From: CALRQJ02 sp943370285
GTDB taxonomy: Bacteria; Bacteroidota; Bacteroidia; Chitinophagales; Chitinophagaceae
DNA: 64,000 nt
Direction: 5' to 3'
Assembly: GCA_943370285.1 (NCBI GenBank)
Contig: CALRQJ020000014.1
Location: forward strand, 1 to 64,000
The position numbers and the translations under genes are program-made. Shown here one piece after another: positions 37,177 through 44,009 of this stretch. The notes below the pieces were generated by a model. The model was not told the DNA's origin and searched no databases. It worked only from the letters and a program-made list of their open reading frames with translations. Position 1 is the first letter of the stretch. Every line of letters begins with the position of its first letter.

Positions 37177-37836
37177 ATGGCAATAAATACCCAAAAATAC
37201 CAACAGATTGGTTCGGAACTGAACGGAAAAGCTACGTTGATTGCAGTGTCTAAAACCAAGCCGATTGCAGATATTGAGGCATTGTATGTATTGGGGCAAA
37301 GAGATTTTGGCGAAAATTATGTGCAAGAATTGGTAGATAAACAAGCCCAATTGCCAAACGATATCAAATGGCATTTTATTGGCCATTTACAAAGTAATAA
37401 AGTAAAATATATAGCGCCGTTTGTCTATTTAATTCATGGGGTAGATAGCTATAAATTATTGGTTGAGATTAATAAACAAGCTGCAAAAAATAATCGTATT
37501 GTTAACTGCTTACTGCAAGTACATATAGCTTCTGAAGAAACAAAATTTGGGTTTGATGAAGCTGAATTGTTACAGTTACCCAATTTGTTCGAATTAACAA
37601 ATGTTGCCGTGGTAGGCTTAATGGGAATGGCAAGTTTTACTGCAGATATGACACAAGTTAAAGCCGAGTTTGAGTCGCTCAAATCTATACAACAAAAGCT
37701 AGTACTTACTTATCCGCAAATGACTACCATTTCTATGGGCATGAGTGGTGATTATCTTATTGCTCTAGCAGCGGGCAGTACAATGGTTAGGATTGGTAGC
37801 TTATTATTTGGCGAAAGGGAATATAAAAAAGCATGA
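37177..37836 (+). CDS. YggS/PROSC-type PLP homeostasis protein
   Basis: A 219-residue single-domain alanine-racemase-fold protein that binds PLP and buffers its level. The PLP Lys is in 'LIAVSKTKPI', with 'RDFGENYVQELVDK', 'IKWHFIGHLQSNKVKYI' and the phosphate-binding end 'ISMGMSGDYLIALAAGSTMVRIG'. Length is normal. It ends 2 bp before the convergent hybrid kinase gene. Confidence 0.95.
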   Translation: MAINTQKYQQIGSELNGKATLIAVSKTKPIADIEALYVLGQRDFGENYVQELVDKQAQLPNDIKWHFIGHLQSNKVKYIAPFVYLIHGVDSYKLLVEINKQAAKNNRIVNCLLQVHIASEETKFGFDEAELLQLPNLFELTNVAVVGLMGMASFTADMTQVKAEFESLKSIQQKLVLTYPQMTTISMGMSGDYLIALAAGSTMVRIGSLLFGEREYKKA

Positions 37837-37838
37837 TA

Positions 37839-40631
37839 TTATTCCTTCAGCTCAAATGCTTTAATTTGTTCCGCCACTTTTGTTAATACAGTCTCGGCAG
37901 TTAATAGTAGTTGTTGAATAGCATTAATATCGGGATTATCACTATCGCCTAGTATTTCTAATTCTTTAACCTCATTCGCAAAACTCTCAATACCCATATT
38001 TAAAATTGATGGTTTAATGCGATGGGCTAATGCTCCTATTTTTTTATAATCTGCCGATACAAAAGCTGCTTTCATTTCTGGTATTACGGCTGTTGATTCT
38101 TTTACAAAAATATTAAGCATACGTTGTACGAATGCTGGATTGTTATTGCCTATTGTATTTAATTTTTCAAGGCTATATAATTTGCCATTTTCTTTAGGAA
38201 TGGAATTTGCCTTTTCTATAGGCTTAACCACCTCTTTTTTGCCTAACCAAAAAGCAATCATATTAATCAAGTCCTCCTCTAAAAAAGGTTTGCTCAAATA
38301 ATCGTTCATGCCGGCATCTAAGCATTTGGCTTGTTCGCCTTTAACTGCATTGGCAGTTAAAGCAATGATTGGAACACTTTTACTAATAAATTGTCTGATA
38401 GATTTTGTGGCGGCAATGCCATCCATTACAGGCATTCTTACATCCATTAAAATTAGGTCATACTCATTTTCAGAAAGCATATTTAAAGCATCTTCGCCGT
38501 TAAATGCTTCCTCCACTGTTGCGCTATACTGGTGCAGAATAGTTTTTGCAACAATTCGGTTCATTTCATTATCCTCCACCAATAATATTTTCTTATTCTT
38601 TAGAATAGCACTGTCTGTTTTGGTACTTATTTTAGTTACTAAATCTTCTTCCTTCCCAACTTCAAATCCTACATACACATCTACAATCGTTCCGGTATTT
38701 TTTTTACTCTGTACTTCAATTTCCCCACCCATGAGTTCAATCAGCTGTTTACTAATACTCATGCCTAAACCCGTACCACCATATCTGCGGCTAATACTTT
38801 CATCTTCTTGGGTAAACTTTTGAAACAAAATTTGTAAGAAGTTATCATCCATGCCAATACCGGTATCGGTAATGGTAATTTTAAGTTGTTGTTTGTTATT
38901 GTTTCGATGGGTTAGCATACAATCTAGGCTGATTGTTCCCTTTTCTGTAAACTTAATAGCGTTGCCCAATAAGTTGATGAATATTTGATTCAGCCTGTAA
39001 GGGTCTCCTTTTAAAACTGATGCAATTTTTTCATCTATGAAACTATTTATATGCAAACCTTTTTCTTCGGCTTTGTGTGCTATTACTTGAAGGCATTGGT
39101 CAACTACCTGTTGTAGGTTAAAGCCAATTTCTTCCAATACTACTTTCCCTGCTTCAATTTTTGAGAAGTCAAGAATATCGTTAATAATGACTAATAAATT
39201 ATCGGAAGCTGTATTAATGGCATTCAAATAATCTTGCTGATCTTTAGATAAATTTGTTTTTTGAAGCTGTCTGCCCATACCCATAATCGCATTCATAGGG
39301 GTACGAATTTCGTGGCTCATGTTTGTAAGAAATATTTCTTTAGCCCTTGCAGATTGTTCAGCAACTTCTTTTGCGTCTTTTAATTGTTGCTGTAAATTTT
39401 TTTGGTTTGTGATATCTAAATGAATGCCTATTGATCCTGTTAAATCACCCTTACTATTATACATAGGACCACCACTGATGAGCCAATATTTCTTTTCCCC
39501 ACTTTTGATGGTTGCTTGTATTTCATAGGCATCAGACATACCTTGTAGCCGAGATTGATTTTTGCTAACAATCACAGATTTACTTTCAGCAGATAAGAAA
39601 ATATCTGAGGCTTTATGCCCTATTAGTTCGGCTTCTGTATATCCACTCATCTCACAAAAGCTCCTATTAACAGATTTGATGACATCAGAAGTATCAACTT
39701 CAATTAGGCCAAGATTCATGTTAGCAATGATGTTGCGATATTTCTCTTCCTGAAGCTTTAATTTACTTTCCGATTCAATCCTTTCTGTGATATCTCTATA
39801 TTTCCATAAATGACCTTTATAAATATCTTCAACAAAAATGGGTATATAATCTCTTTCATAAAATCGGCCATCTGCTAATGCTAACACTTCATTAATGACT
39901 ACTTTTTTGTTGTTGAGTAAATCATAAATCTGATGTTCAAATTCATCAGGATGTTTAAATAAATGTTTGCTTTCTGAAGCTGAGGCGCTGCAATCTTGTC
40001 CAATTAAATGCGCTGCAGGAACGGGTATATTGAAAAGGTTGCAAAAAATTTGATTCGCTAATAGTATACTTCTGTTTTCATCCTCCACCAATATGCCTTC
40101 TTGCATATTGATGATAAGATTAGAAATTCTTAATGCGGTAGATTTTAATTCTAGCTCAACTCTTTTTTCTTTTGTAATATCTCGGCCATAAATATTGATA
40201 ATATTCTCTTTTTGAAGTGGGCAACATAGAAAAGAGAAATATTGTTTTCCGGAGTTGCCTTCTAGAATAAAATTTTCTTGTGAATCTTTTAATTGAGAAA
40301 CGATATGATTTCCAAACTCGGAGAGGGTGAATTTTTTTCCTCCACTGTAAATGGTTATAAGTTTATCAGCTGCTGGATTTTTTAGTATGATATTTCCATT
40401 AAAATCAATTCTAAATAATGCATCGGGATTGTGCATTGGAAATAATGAAAATAAATACGCTTCTTCTGCTCTTCTTAGTACTTCATTTTCTAAATGCTTA
40501 TTTATCGCCAATAAAGATTCATTGGCTTGGTACAATTCCAAACTTTTTTGCTCAAGTATAGCTTCAGCTTGTTTTCTAGCAGCTTTTTCTCTTTCTAAAG
40601 CTCTTTGTAAAATAGCTAATTCTTCTGGCAT
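37839..40631 (-). CDS. Hybrid sensor histidine kinase with PAS, receiver and HPt domains, H-NOX partner
   Basis: A soluble 930-residue phosphorelay kinase. Domains: N-terminal coiled coil (1-58), PAS domains at ~60-155, ~165-285 and ~290-410, HisKA with phospho-His440 ('NMSHEIRTPMNA'), HATPase ('NLLGNAIKFTEKG', 'DTGIGM', 'GGTGLGMSIS', ~535-655), receiver with Asp730 ('YDLILMDVRMPVMDG') and a C-terminal HPt with His870 ('IGALAHRIKPS'). No membrane segments are visible. Its ATG overlaps the H-NOX stop by one base (TAATG), so H-NOX is the likely cytosolic input. The HPt could pass phosphate on to the NtrC-type regulator encoded just upstream. Confidence 0.95.
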   Translation of the reverse strand: MPEELAILQRALEREKAARKQAEAILEQKSLELYQANESLLAINKHLENEVLRRAEEAYLFSLFPMHNPDALFRIDFNGNIILKNPAADKLITIYSGGKKFTLSEFGNHIVSQLKDSQENFILEGNSGKQYFSFLCCPLQKENIINIYGRDITKEKRVELELKSTALRISNLIINMQEGILVEDENRSILLANQIFCNLFNIPVPAAHLIGQDCSASASESKHLFKHPDEFEHQIYDLLNNKKVVINEVLALADGRFYERDYIPIFVEDIYKGHLWKYRDITERIESESKLKLQEEKYRNIIANMNLGLIEVDTSDVIKSVNRSFCEMSGYTEAELIGHKASDIFLSAESKSVIVSKNQSRLQGMSDAYEIQATIKSGEKKYWLISGGPMYNSKGDLTGSIGIHLDITNQKNLQQQLKDAKEVAEQSARAKEIFLTNMSHEIRTPMNAIMGMGRQLQKTNLSKDQQDYLNAINTASDNLLVIINDILDFSKIEAGKVVLEEIGFNLQQVVDQCLQVIAHKAEEKGLHINSFIDEKIASVLKGDPYRLNQIFINLLGNAIKFTEKGTISLDCMLTHRNNNKQQLKITITDTGIGMDDNFLQILFQKFTQEDESISRRYGGTGLGMSISKQLIELMGGEIEVQSKKNTGTIVDVYVGFEVGKEEDLVTKISTKTDSAILKNKKILLVEDNEMNRIVAKTILHQYSATVEEAFNGEDALNMLSENEYDLILMDVRMPVMDGIAATKSIRQFISKSVPIIALTANAVKGEQAKCLDAGMNDYLSKPFLEEDLINMIAFWLGKKEVVKPIEKANSIPKENGKLYSLEKLNTIGNNNPAFVQRMLNIFVKESTAVIPEMKAAFVSADYKKIGALAHRIKPSILNMGIESFANEVKELEILGDSDNPDINAIQQLLLTAETVLTKVAEQIKAFELKE

Positions 40632-41170
40632 TAAATTTTGTTTATGATAAATCGAACAATGCTTTTTGCTTCGTTTAAAGCCTCTTGTTGAATAACATAA
40701 GATTCATTATAGTAATCACCACATCCATTAATCAATCCCTCGGCTACATCGCTCATAGATCTGCTAGAATGATAAGTCACTATCAGTTGATTGTCGGTTC
40801 TGCTTTCTGTTACAAATAATGGTGGATTAGAATCGGGATACAGTTTCTTCACTTCGACATGAATGATGGTTTCCAAATTTTCAATTAAATCAAAAGCACT
40901 GGTTACATCAGCTAACAACGCAGGATAGTTCTGTGCCAGTTGCCCGAATAAATAACGACCATATGTTTTCATCAAATCTGATACACTTATTTTAGTTTGG
41001 TGATGCAGATAGACGATCATATTAGCCAACTCACTATGTGGGTAAGTGCCTACAGCAGTGTAGCTGCCATTCGTTTTACTATCCGCATGCTGCAACATTT
41101 CGTCTACTACCGAAAGACCAAACTGCTGCTCCACCATTTCAATAAATTCAGTAAAAACTATACCTTTCAT
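40631..41170 (-). CDS. H-NOX haem nitric-oxide sensor
   Basis: A 179-residue haem NO/oxygen-binding protein, the normal length for a stand-alone H-NOX. The proximal haem ligand is His104 ('TIIHVEVKKLYP'), the haem-propionate motif YxSxR is Tyr133-Ser135-Arg137 ('VTYHSSRSM'), and the conserved proline is in 'SNPPLF' (116-117). The position equal to the distal tyrosine of oxygen-binding H-NOX (Tyr140 in the Thermoanaerobacter protein) is Val142, which predicts NO rather than O2 selectivity. H-NOX proteins are normally encoded beside a kinase or cyclase they control. Here the hybrid kinase overlaps its stop by one base and the NtrC-type regulator ends two bases before its ATG. Confidence 0.93.
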   Translation of the reverse strand: MKGIVFTEFIEMVEQQFGLSVVDEMLQHADSKTNGSYTAVGTYPHSELANMIVYLHHQTKISVSDLMKTYGRYLFGQLAQNYPALLADVTSAFDLIENLETIIHVEVKKLYPDSNPPLFVTESRTDNQLIVTYHSSRSMSDVAEGLINGCGDYYNESYVIQQEALNEAKSIVRFIINKI

Positions 41171-41171
41171 A

Positions 41172-42542
41172 TCAGTCTACTTTTAATTTTCCATTATTGA
41201 TGAGCTTGTAAATCGTGGACTTACCAATCTGTAACTTATCTGCCACTTTAAGTACATTGTTGTCGTATTTTTTCAAAAAAGACTGTACAATATCTACATA
41301 GTATTCATCCATGCTTTTTTCTTCATTCATCAGCATGGCCTTACTTTTTGTAGTCGAAAATTTTAGGTCTTCAGCAGTTACTTCTTTGCCATCACACATC
41401 ACACCTGCCAAGTCCATCATTGCTTTTAGCTCTCTCACATTTCCAGGAAAAGGGTATTTCAATAATTTTTCTTTTGCATCGGCCGATAAATGCACCGTTG
41501 GCATTTTATTTTCTTTACAAAACTCACCTAAGAAATGATTGGCTAATAGTATTATGTCGCTACTACGGTCTCTTAGCGGCGGTAAATCAATGGGCAAACC
41601 CATGATGCGGTAGTACAAGTCTTCTCTAAAGTTTCCCTTTTGTACTTCTTCTTCTAAGTTTTTATGGGTAGCAACAATGATGCGTACATCAAGTTTAATG
41701 TATTCATTACCGCCAACCCTCGTTAATTCTCTTTCTTGTAAAACCCTTAGCAATTTACTTTGGATATTTAAATCCATTTCTGCTATCTCATCTAAAAACA
41801 ATGTGCCTTTATTGGCTTCTTCAAATTTGCCAATTTTTCTGGCAACGGCACTCGTAAAAGAACCTTTTTCGTGGCCAAATAATTCGCTTTCTATTAACTC
41901 TCTCGGAATAGCTGCCATATTAACGGCCACAAAATTATTTTTCTTTCTATCAGAGTTATAATGAATGGCTTTAGCTACCAATTCTTTACCAGTTCCTGTT
42001 TCGCCATAAATAGAAACATTGATGTTTTTAGAACTTGCTTTTTCCATTACAGCAAATACTTTTTTTATGGCTGCAGAATTGCCTTTAATGATTTTATCAA
42101 AATCGTACTTCTGCCCAAGCTGTTGCTTTAGGTGTTCAACTTCTAATTTTAAGGTTTGATTTTCTCGAATGCGAATGATAGCATTCCAAAGCATGTCTTT
42201 GGTATTATCGTCTTTTACCAAATAATCCGAAACACCCATCTTTAATAGATCCACCGCAGTACTCACATTTTCTTGTGCACTTATCATAATAACGGGGATA
42301 TCTGTGTTCACCTGTTTAATACGTTTAAATAACTCAGCCCCGTTCATATCGGGCATTGCGTAGTCTATCGTAATAATATTTGGCTGTTGGTACAGATTGG
42401 CTAAGCAATCCTTGGCAGATGTAAATTGCTCAACAATATAATCCGGGTTCAGTGACAGATGGTAGGCCAAAATTTCACCGTACCAAGGGTCATCTTCAAC
42501 TATAAATATTTTATATCCTTCCATAAAACGGAATTTGTCCAT
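41172..42542 (-). CDS. NtrC-type sigma-54-dependent response regulator
   Basis: A 456-residue regulator. Receiver at 1-125 with phospho-acceptor Asp60 ('ITIDYAMPDMNG'); AAA+ domain at ~145-385 with Walker A 'GETGTGKE' (180-187), Walker B 'TLFLDE' (247-252) and 'REDLYYRI'; a Fis-type helix-turn-helix at the end ('VLKVADKLQIGKSTIYKLI'). The sigma-54 contact loop, normally GAFTGA, reads GSFTSA (227-232), keeping Phe and the key Thr. The receiver has 'VKD' where most have 'xKP'. It is one base from H-NOX and 76 bp downstream of the ECF sigma gene. A second ATG at 42524 is possible. Confidence 0.94.
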   Translation of the reverse strand: MDKFRFMEGYKIFIVEDDPWYGEILAYHLSLNPDYIVEQFTSAKDCLANLYQQPNIITIDYAMPDMNGAELFKRIKQVNTDIPVIMISAQENVSTAVDLLKMGVSDYLVKDDNTKDMLWNAIIRIRENQTLKLEVEHLKQQLGQKYDFDKIIKGNSAAIKKVFAVMEKASSKNINVSIYGETGTGKELVAKAIHYNSDRKKNNFVAVNMAAIPRELIESELFGHEKGSFTSAVARKIGKFEEANKGTLFLDEIAEMDLNIQSKLLRVLQERELTRVGGNEYIKLDVRIIVATHKNLEEEVQKGNFREDLYYRIMGLPIDLPPLRDRSSDIILLANHFLGEFCKENKMPTVHLSADAKEKLLKYPFPGNVRELKAMMDLAGVMCDGKEVTAEDLKFSTTKSKAMLMNEEKSMDEYYVDIVQSFLKKYDNNVLKVADKLQIGKSTIYKLINNGKLKVD

Positions 42543-42618
42543 TAAATGTAACGAATTCCTTTAGCGAAAAAGTATTTTCTGTAGGACTTAATCCTAAAAC
42601 TGGCAGCAATTTTCTTTT

Positions 42619-43197
42619 TTATGCAGCCATTTCTCTTTGTAGTACTATTTTTTTCATGTTTTTGATGGCATATTGCATTCTGCCAAGTGCGGTATTAATA
42701 CTTGTATTGGTTAAAGCACCAATTGTTTTAAAGGTAAGCTCACCATACAATTTTAGCACTACTACTTCTCTTTGTGCAGCCGGTAATTTGTTAATGGATG
42801 CAATTAGGTACTGCTCAGTTTCTTTTTTAATTCGTTTAGTTTCTGTTGAACAATCAACGGTATCAGTAGCCGCTATATGCAAATTTTCTAATGGCATTGT
42901 AAACGGCATTGTGTTGAATTTACGTTTGTAATCTATCACCATATTGGATGCTATAGTTGTGGCCCATGACAAGAACTTGCCCGATTCTAGATAACTATCT
43001 TTATTCAAGTTGTTGAAGATTCTAATAAAGACCTCTTGCATGATGTCTTCGGCTATGTGCTTGTCTTTTAGTTTATAGTATATGGATTGATAAATCCGCT
43101 CTTGATGACGGCTAAATAGTATATTCAAAGCATTTTTGTTGCCTTGTTTAAATTGTTCTATTAGTGTAGCATCTGATTGTTGTGAAACGGCCTTCAT
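42619..43197 (-). CDS. ECF-type RNA polymerase sigma factor
   Basis: A 192-residue sigma-70 family factor with only regions 2 and 4. Region 2 (~10-80) has 'AEDIMQEVFIRIFNNL'; region 4 (~130-185) has 'LPAAQREVVVLKLYGELTFK' and 'TNTSINTALGRMQYAIKNM'. It is a close relative of the sigma factor at 55189-55770 (same 'NTSINTALGRM' type ending). No anti-sigma gene adjoins it. It lies 15 bp after the receiver-only gene and 76 bp before the NtrC-type gene, so it likely shares their transcript. Confidence 0.93.
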   Translation of the reverse strand: MKAVSQQSDATLIEQFKQGNKNALNILFSRHQERIYQSIYYKLKDKHIAEDIMQEVFIRIFNNLNKDSYLESGKFLSWATTIASNMVIDYKRKFNTMPFTMPLENLHIAATDTVDCSTETKRIKKETEQYLIASINKLPAAQREVVVLKLYGELTFKTIGALTNTSINTALGRMQYAIKNMKKIVLQREMAA

Positions 43198-43212
43198 ATA
43201 GGGGGAATTTAA

Positions 43213-43608
43213 TTAGTTAATGTGACAAGGGTTGATTGCAAAAAACTGATGAATGGTTTCTAGCATCTTAGTTGTTTCGGTACCATCTTTTACGATGTAT
43301 TCGTCAGCACCTTGCTGCAATGCTGCAATAGCATTTTTTACATGTCTTTGGGCAGATACAAATACCACCAAAGTATTAGCATGTTCATGCTTTATTTGTT
43401 TCATCAATTCCAAACCATTTATGGGTTGCATATCATGATCCACAAACACAATATCTGGTTGGTGATGAAGTTGTTGCAAACACTCAATGCTATTGTCAAA
43501 AGTGGATACCTTTTCGAACCCATGATTAGCAAGATTTGTTTGATACAAATTCAAACAAAACAGATTGTCATCTACAATAAAAATGTTAACGTCCTTGTGG
43601 TTTTTCAT
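43213..43608 (-). CDS. Single-domain response regulator (receiver only)
   Basis: A 131-residue CheY-like receiver with no output domain. Acidic pair 'VDDN' at 12-15, phospho-acceptor Asp57 ('IVFVDHDMQPINGLEL'), 'VSAQ' and the conserved Lys in 'YIVKDGTE'. The last motif has Asp instead of Pro after Lys, as in the NtrC-type receiver of the same locus, so the two look like recent relatives. It could act as a phosphate shuttle or sink. It is the first gene of the minus-strand set, with a 15-bp-stem hairpin 18 nt before its ATG. Confidence 0.92.
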   Translation of the reverse strand: MKNHKDVNIFIVDDNLFCLNLYQTNLANHGFEKVSTFDNSIECLQQLHHQPDIVFVDHDMQPINGLELMKQIKHEHANTLVVFVSAQRHVKNAIAALQQGADEYIVKDGTETTKMLETIHQFFAINPCHIN

Positions 43609-43626
43609 AACTTTTTTTTAATTGGC

Positions 43627-43675
43627 AGGCAAAAGAAAGTGCTTAGAATATTGGATGGTTCACTTTCTTTTGCCT
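43627..43675 (-). promoter_or_regulatory. 15-bp perfect hairpin in the leader of the receiver-H-NOX operon
   Basis: Arms 43627-43641 (aggcaaaagaaagtg) and 43661-43675 are exact inverted complements with a 19-nt loop. On the minus-strand transcript the stem ends 18 nt before the AUG at 43608 and is followed by an A-rich stretch, not a T-run, so it is not a terminator for that strand. It may control translation or stability of the leader. Confidence 0.55.
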
Positions 43676-43798
43676 AACTGCCTTTTTGGGTTTCGACCTC
43701 TTCGATTCCGCAATGTTTTTAATATTGGATTGTTTTTCTACAGAATATTGGAATTGTTTGCTGGAACGATTTGTTGCTGTCGTACACTTATCCAATGG

Positions 43799-43815
43799 TG
43801 CCATAGTCGTGCCAA
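43799..43815 (-). promoter_or_regulatory. Sigma-54 type -24/-12 promoter match
   Basis: On the minus strand this reads TTGGCACG, four bases, then TGGCA. The -24 element is perfect, the -12 GC is present and the GG-to-GC gap is the required 10 bases; one base of the -12 element departs from TTGCA. It faces the operon that encodes the NtrC-type activator, with an estimated transcript start near 43788. Confidence 0.55.
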
Positions 43816-43877
43816 TCATCATTTTAATTTAAAAGCCATTGATTATCAATCATTTTTTAAAATGAGCGATGCTTATT

Positions 43878-43915
43878 TTTTCCATTTGGTGTACTGCTTT
43901 TCCATTTGGTGTACT
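43878..43915. repeat. Tandem 20-bp repeat, possible enhancer site
   Basis: The 18-bp sequence ttttccatttggtgtact occurs twice, at 43878-43895 and 43898-43915, with a 20-bp period. Relative to the -24/-12 site it lies ~90-130 bp upstream of the predicted start, the usual range for an activator pair of NtrC type. Confidence 0.7.
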
Positions 43916-43968
43916 TTTTTCAGCCAACAAAAAATAATCTTACCAAATGCATATTTATGATTGAATTT

Positions 43969-43976
43969 TACGTTTG
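43969..43976 (+). promoter_or_regulatory. Bacteroidota -7 box upstream of the FIST gene
   Basis: TACGTTTG is a perfect TAnnTTTG match, 33 nt before the ATG at 44010, giving a leader of about 27 nt. Confidence 0.55.
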
Positions 43977-44009
43977 ATATAATGTATTACTTCATTAATT
44001 CCACCACCA

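Larger units (their letters stand above)
43609..44009. promoter_or_regulatory. Divergent control region between the receiver/H-NOX and FIST/kinase gene sets
   Basis: This 401-bp gene-free region contains, from left to right: a 15-bp perfect hairpin (43627-43675), three copies of AATATTGGA (43647, 43721, 43744), a minus-strand -24/-12 promoter match (43799-43815), two tandem 20-bp repeat units (43878-43915) and a plus-strand -7 box (43969-43976). A small plus-strand reading frame at 43622-43960 has no recognisable features and I do not count it as a gene. Confidence 0.7.

Noticed and set aside
43762..43778. Plus-strand sigma-54-like sequence TGGAAC...TTGCT before the FIST gene
   Set aside because: The GG-to-GC gap is 11 bases instead of 10 and the -24 element has a mismatch, so it should not be functional. 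The FIST gene already has a perfect -7 box at 43969.
43622..43960. 112-residue plus-strand reading frame in the divergent control region
   Set aside because: Cysteine- and phenylalanine-rich with no family features, and it covers the hairpin, the -24/-12 match and the tandem repeat. It is most likely an accidental open frame.
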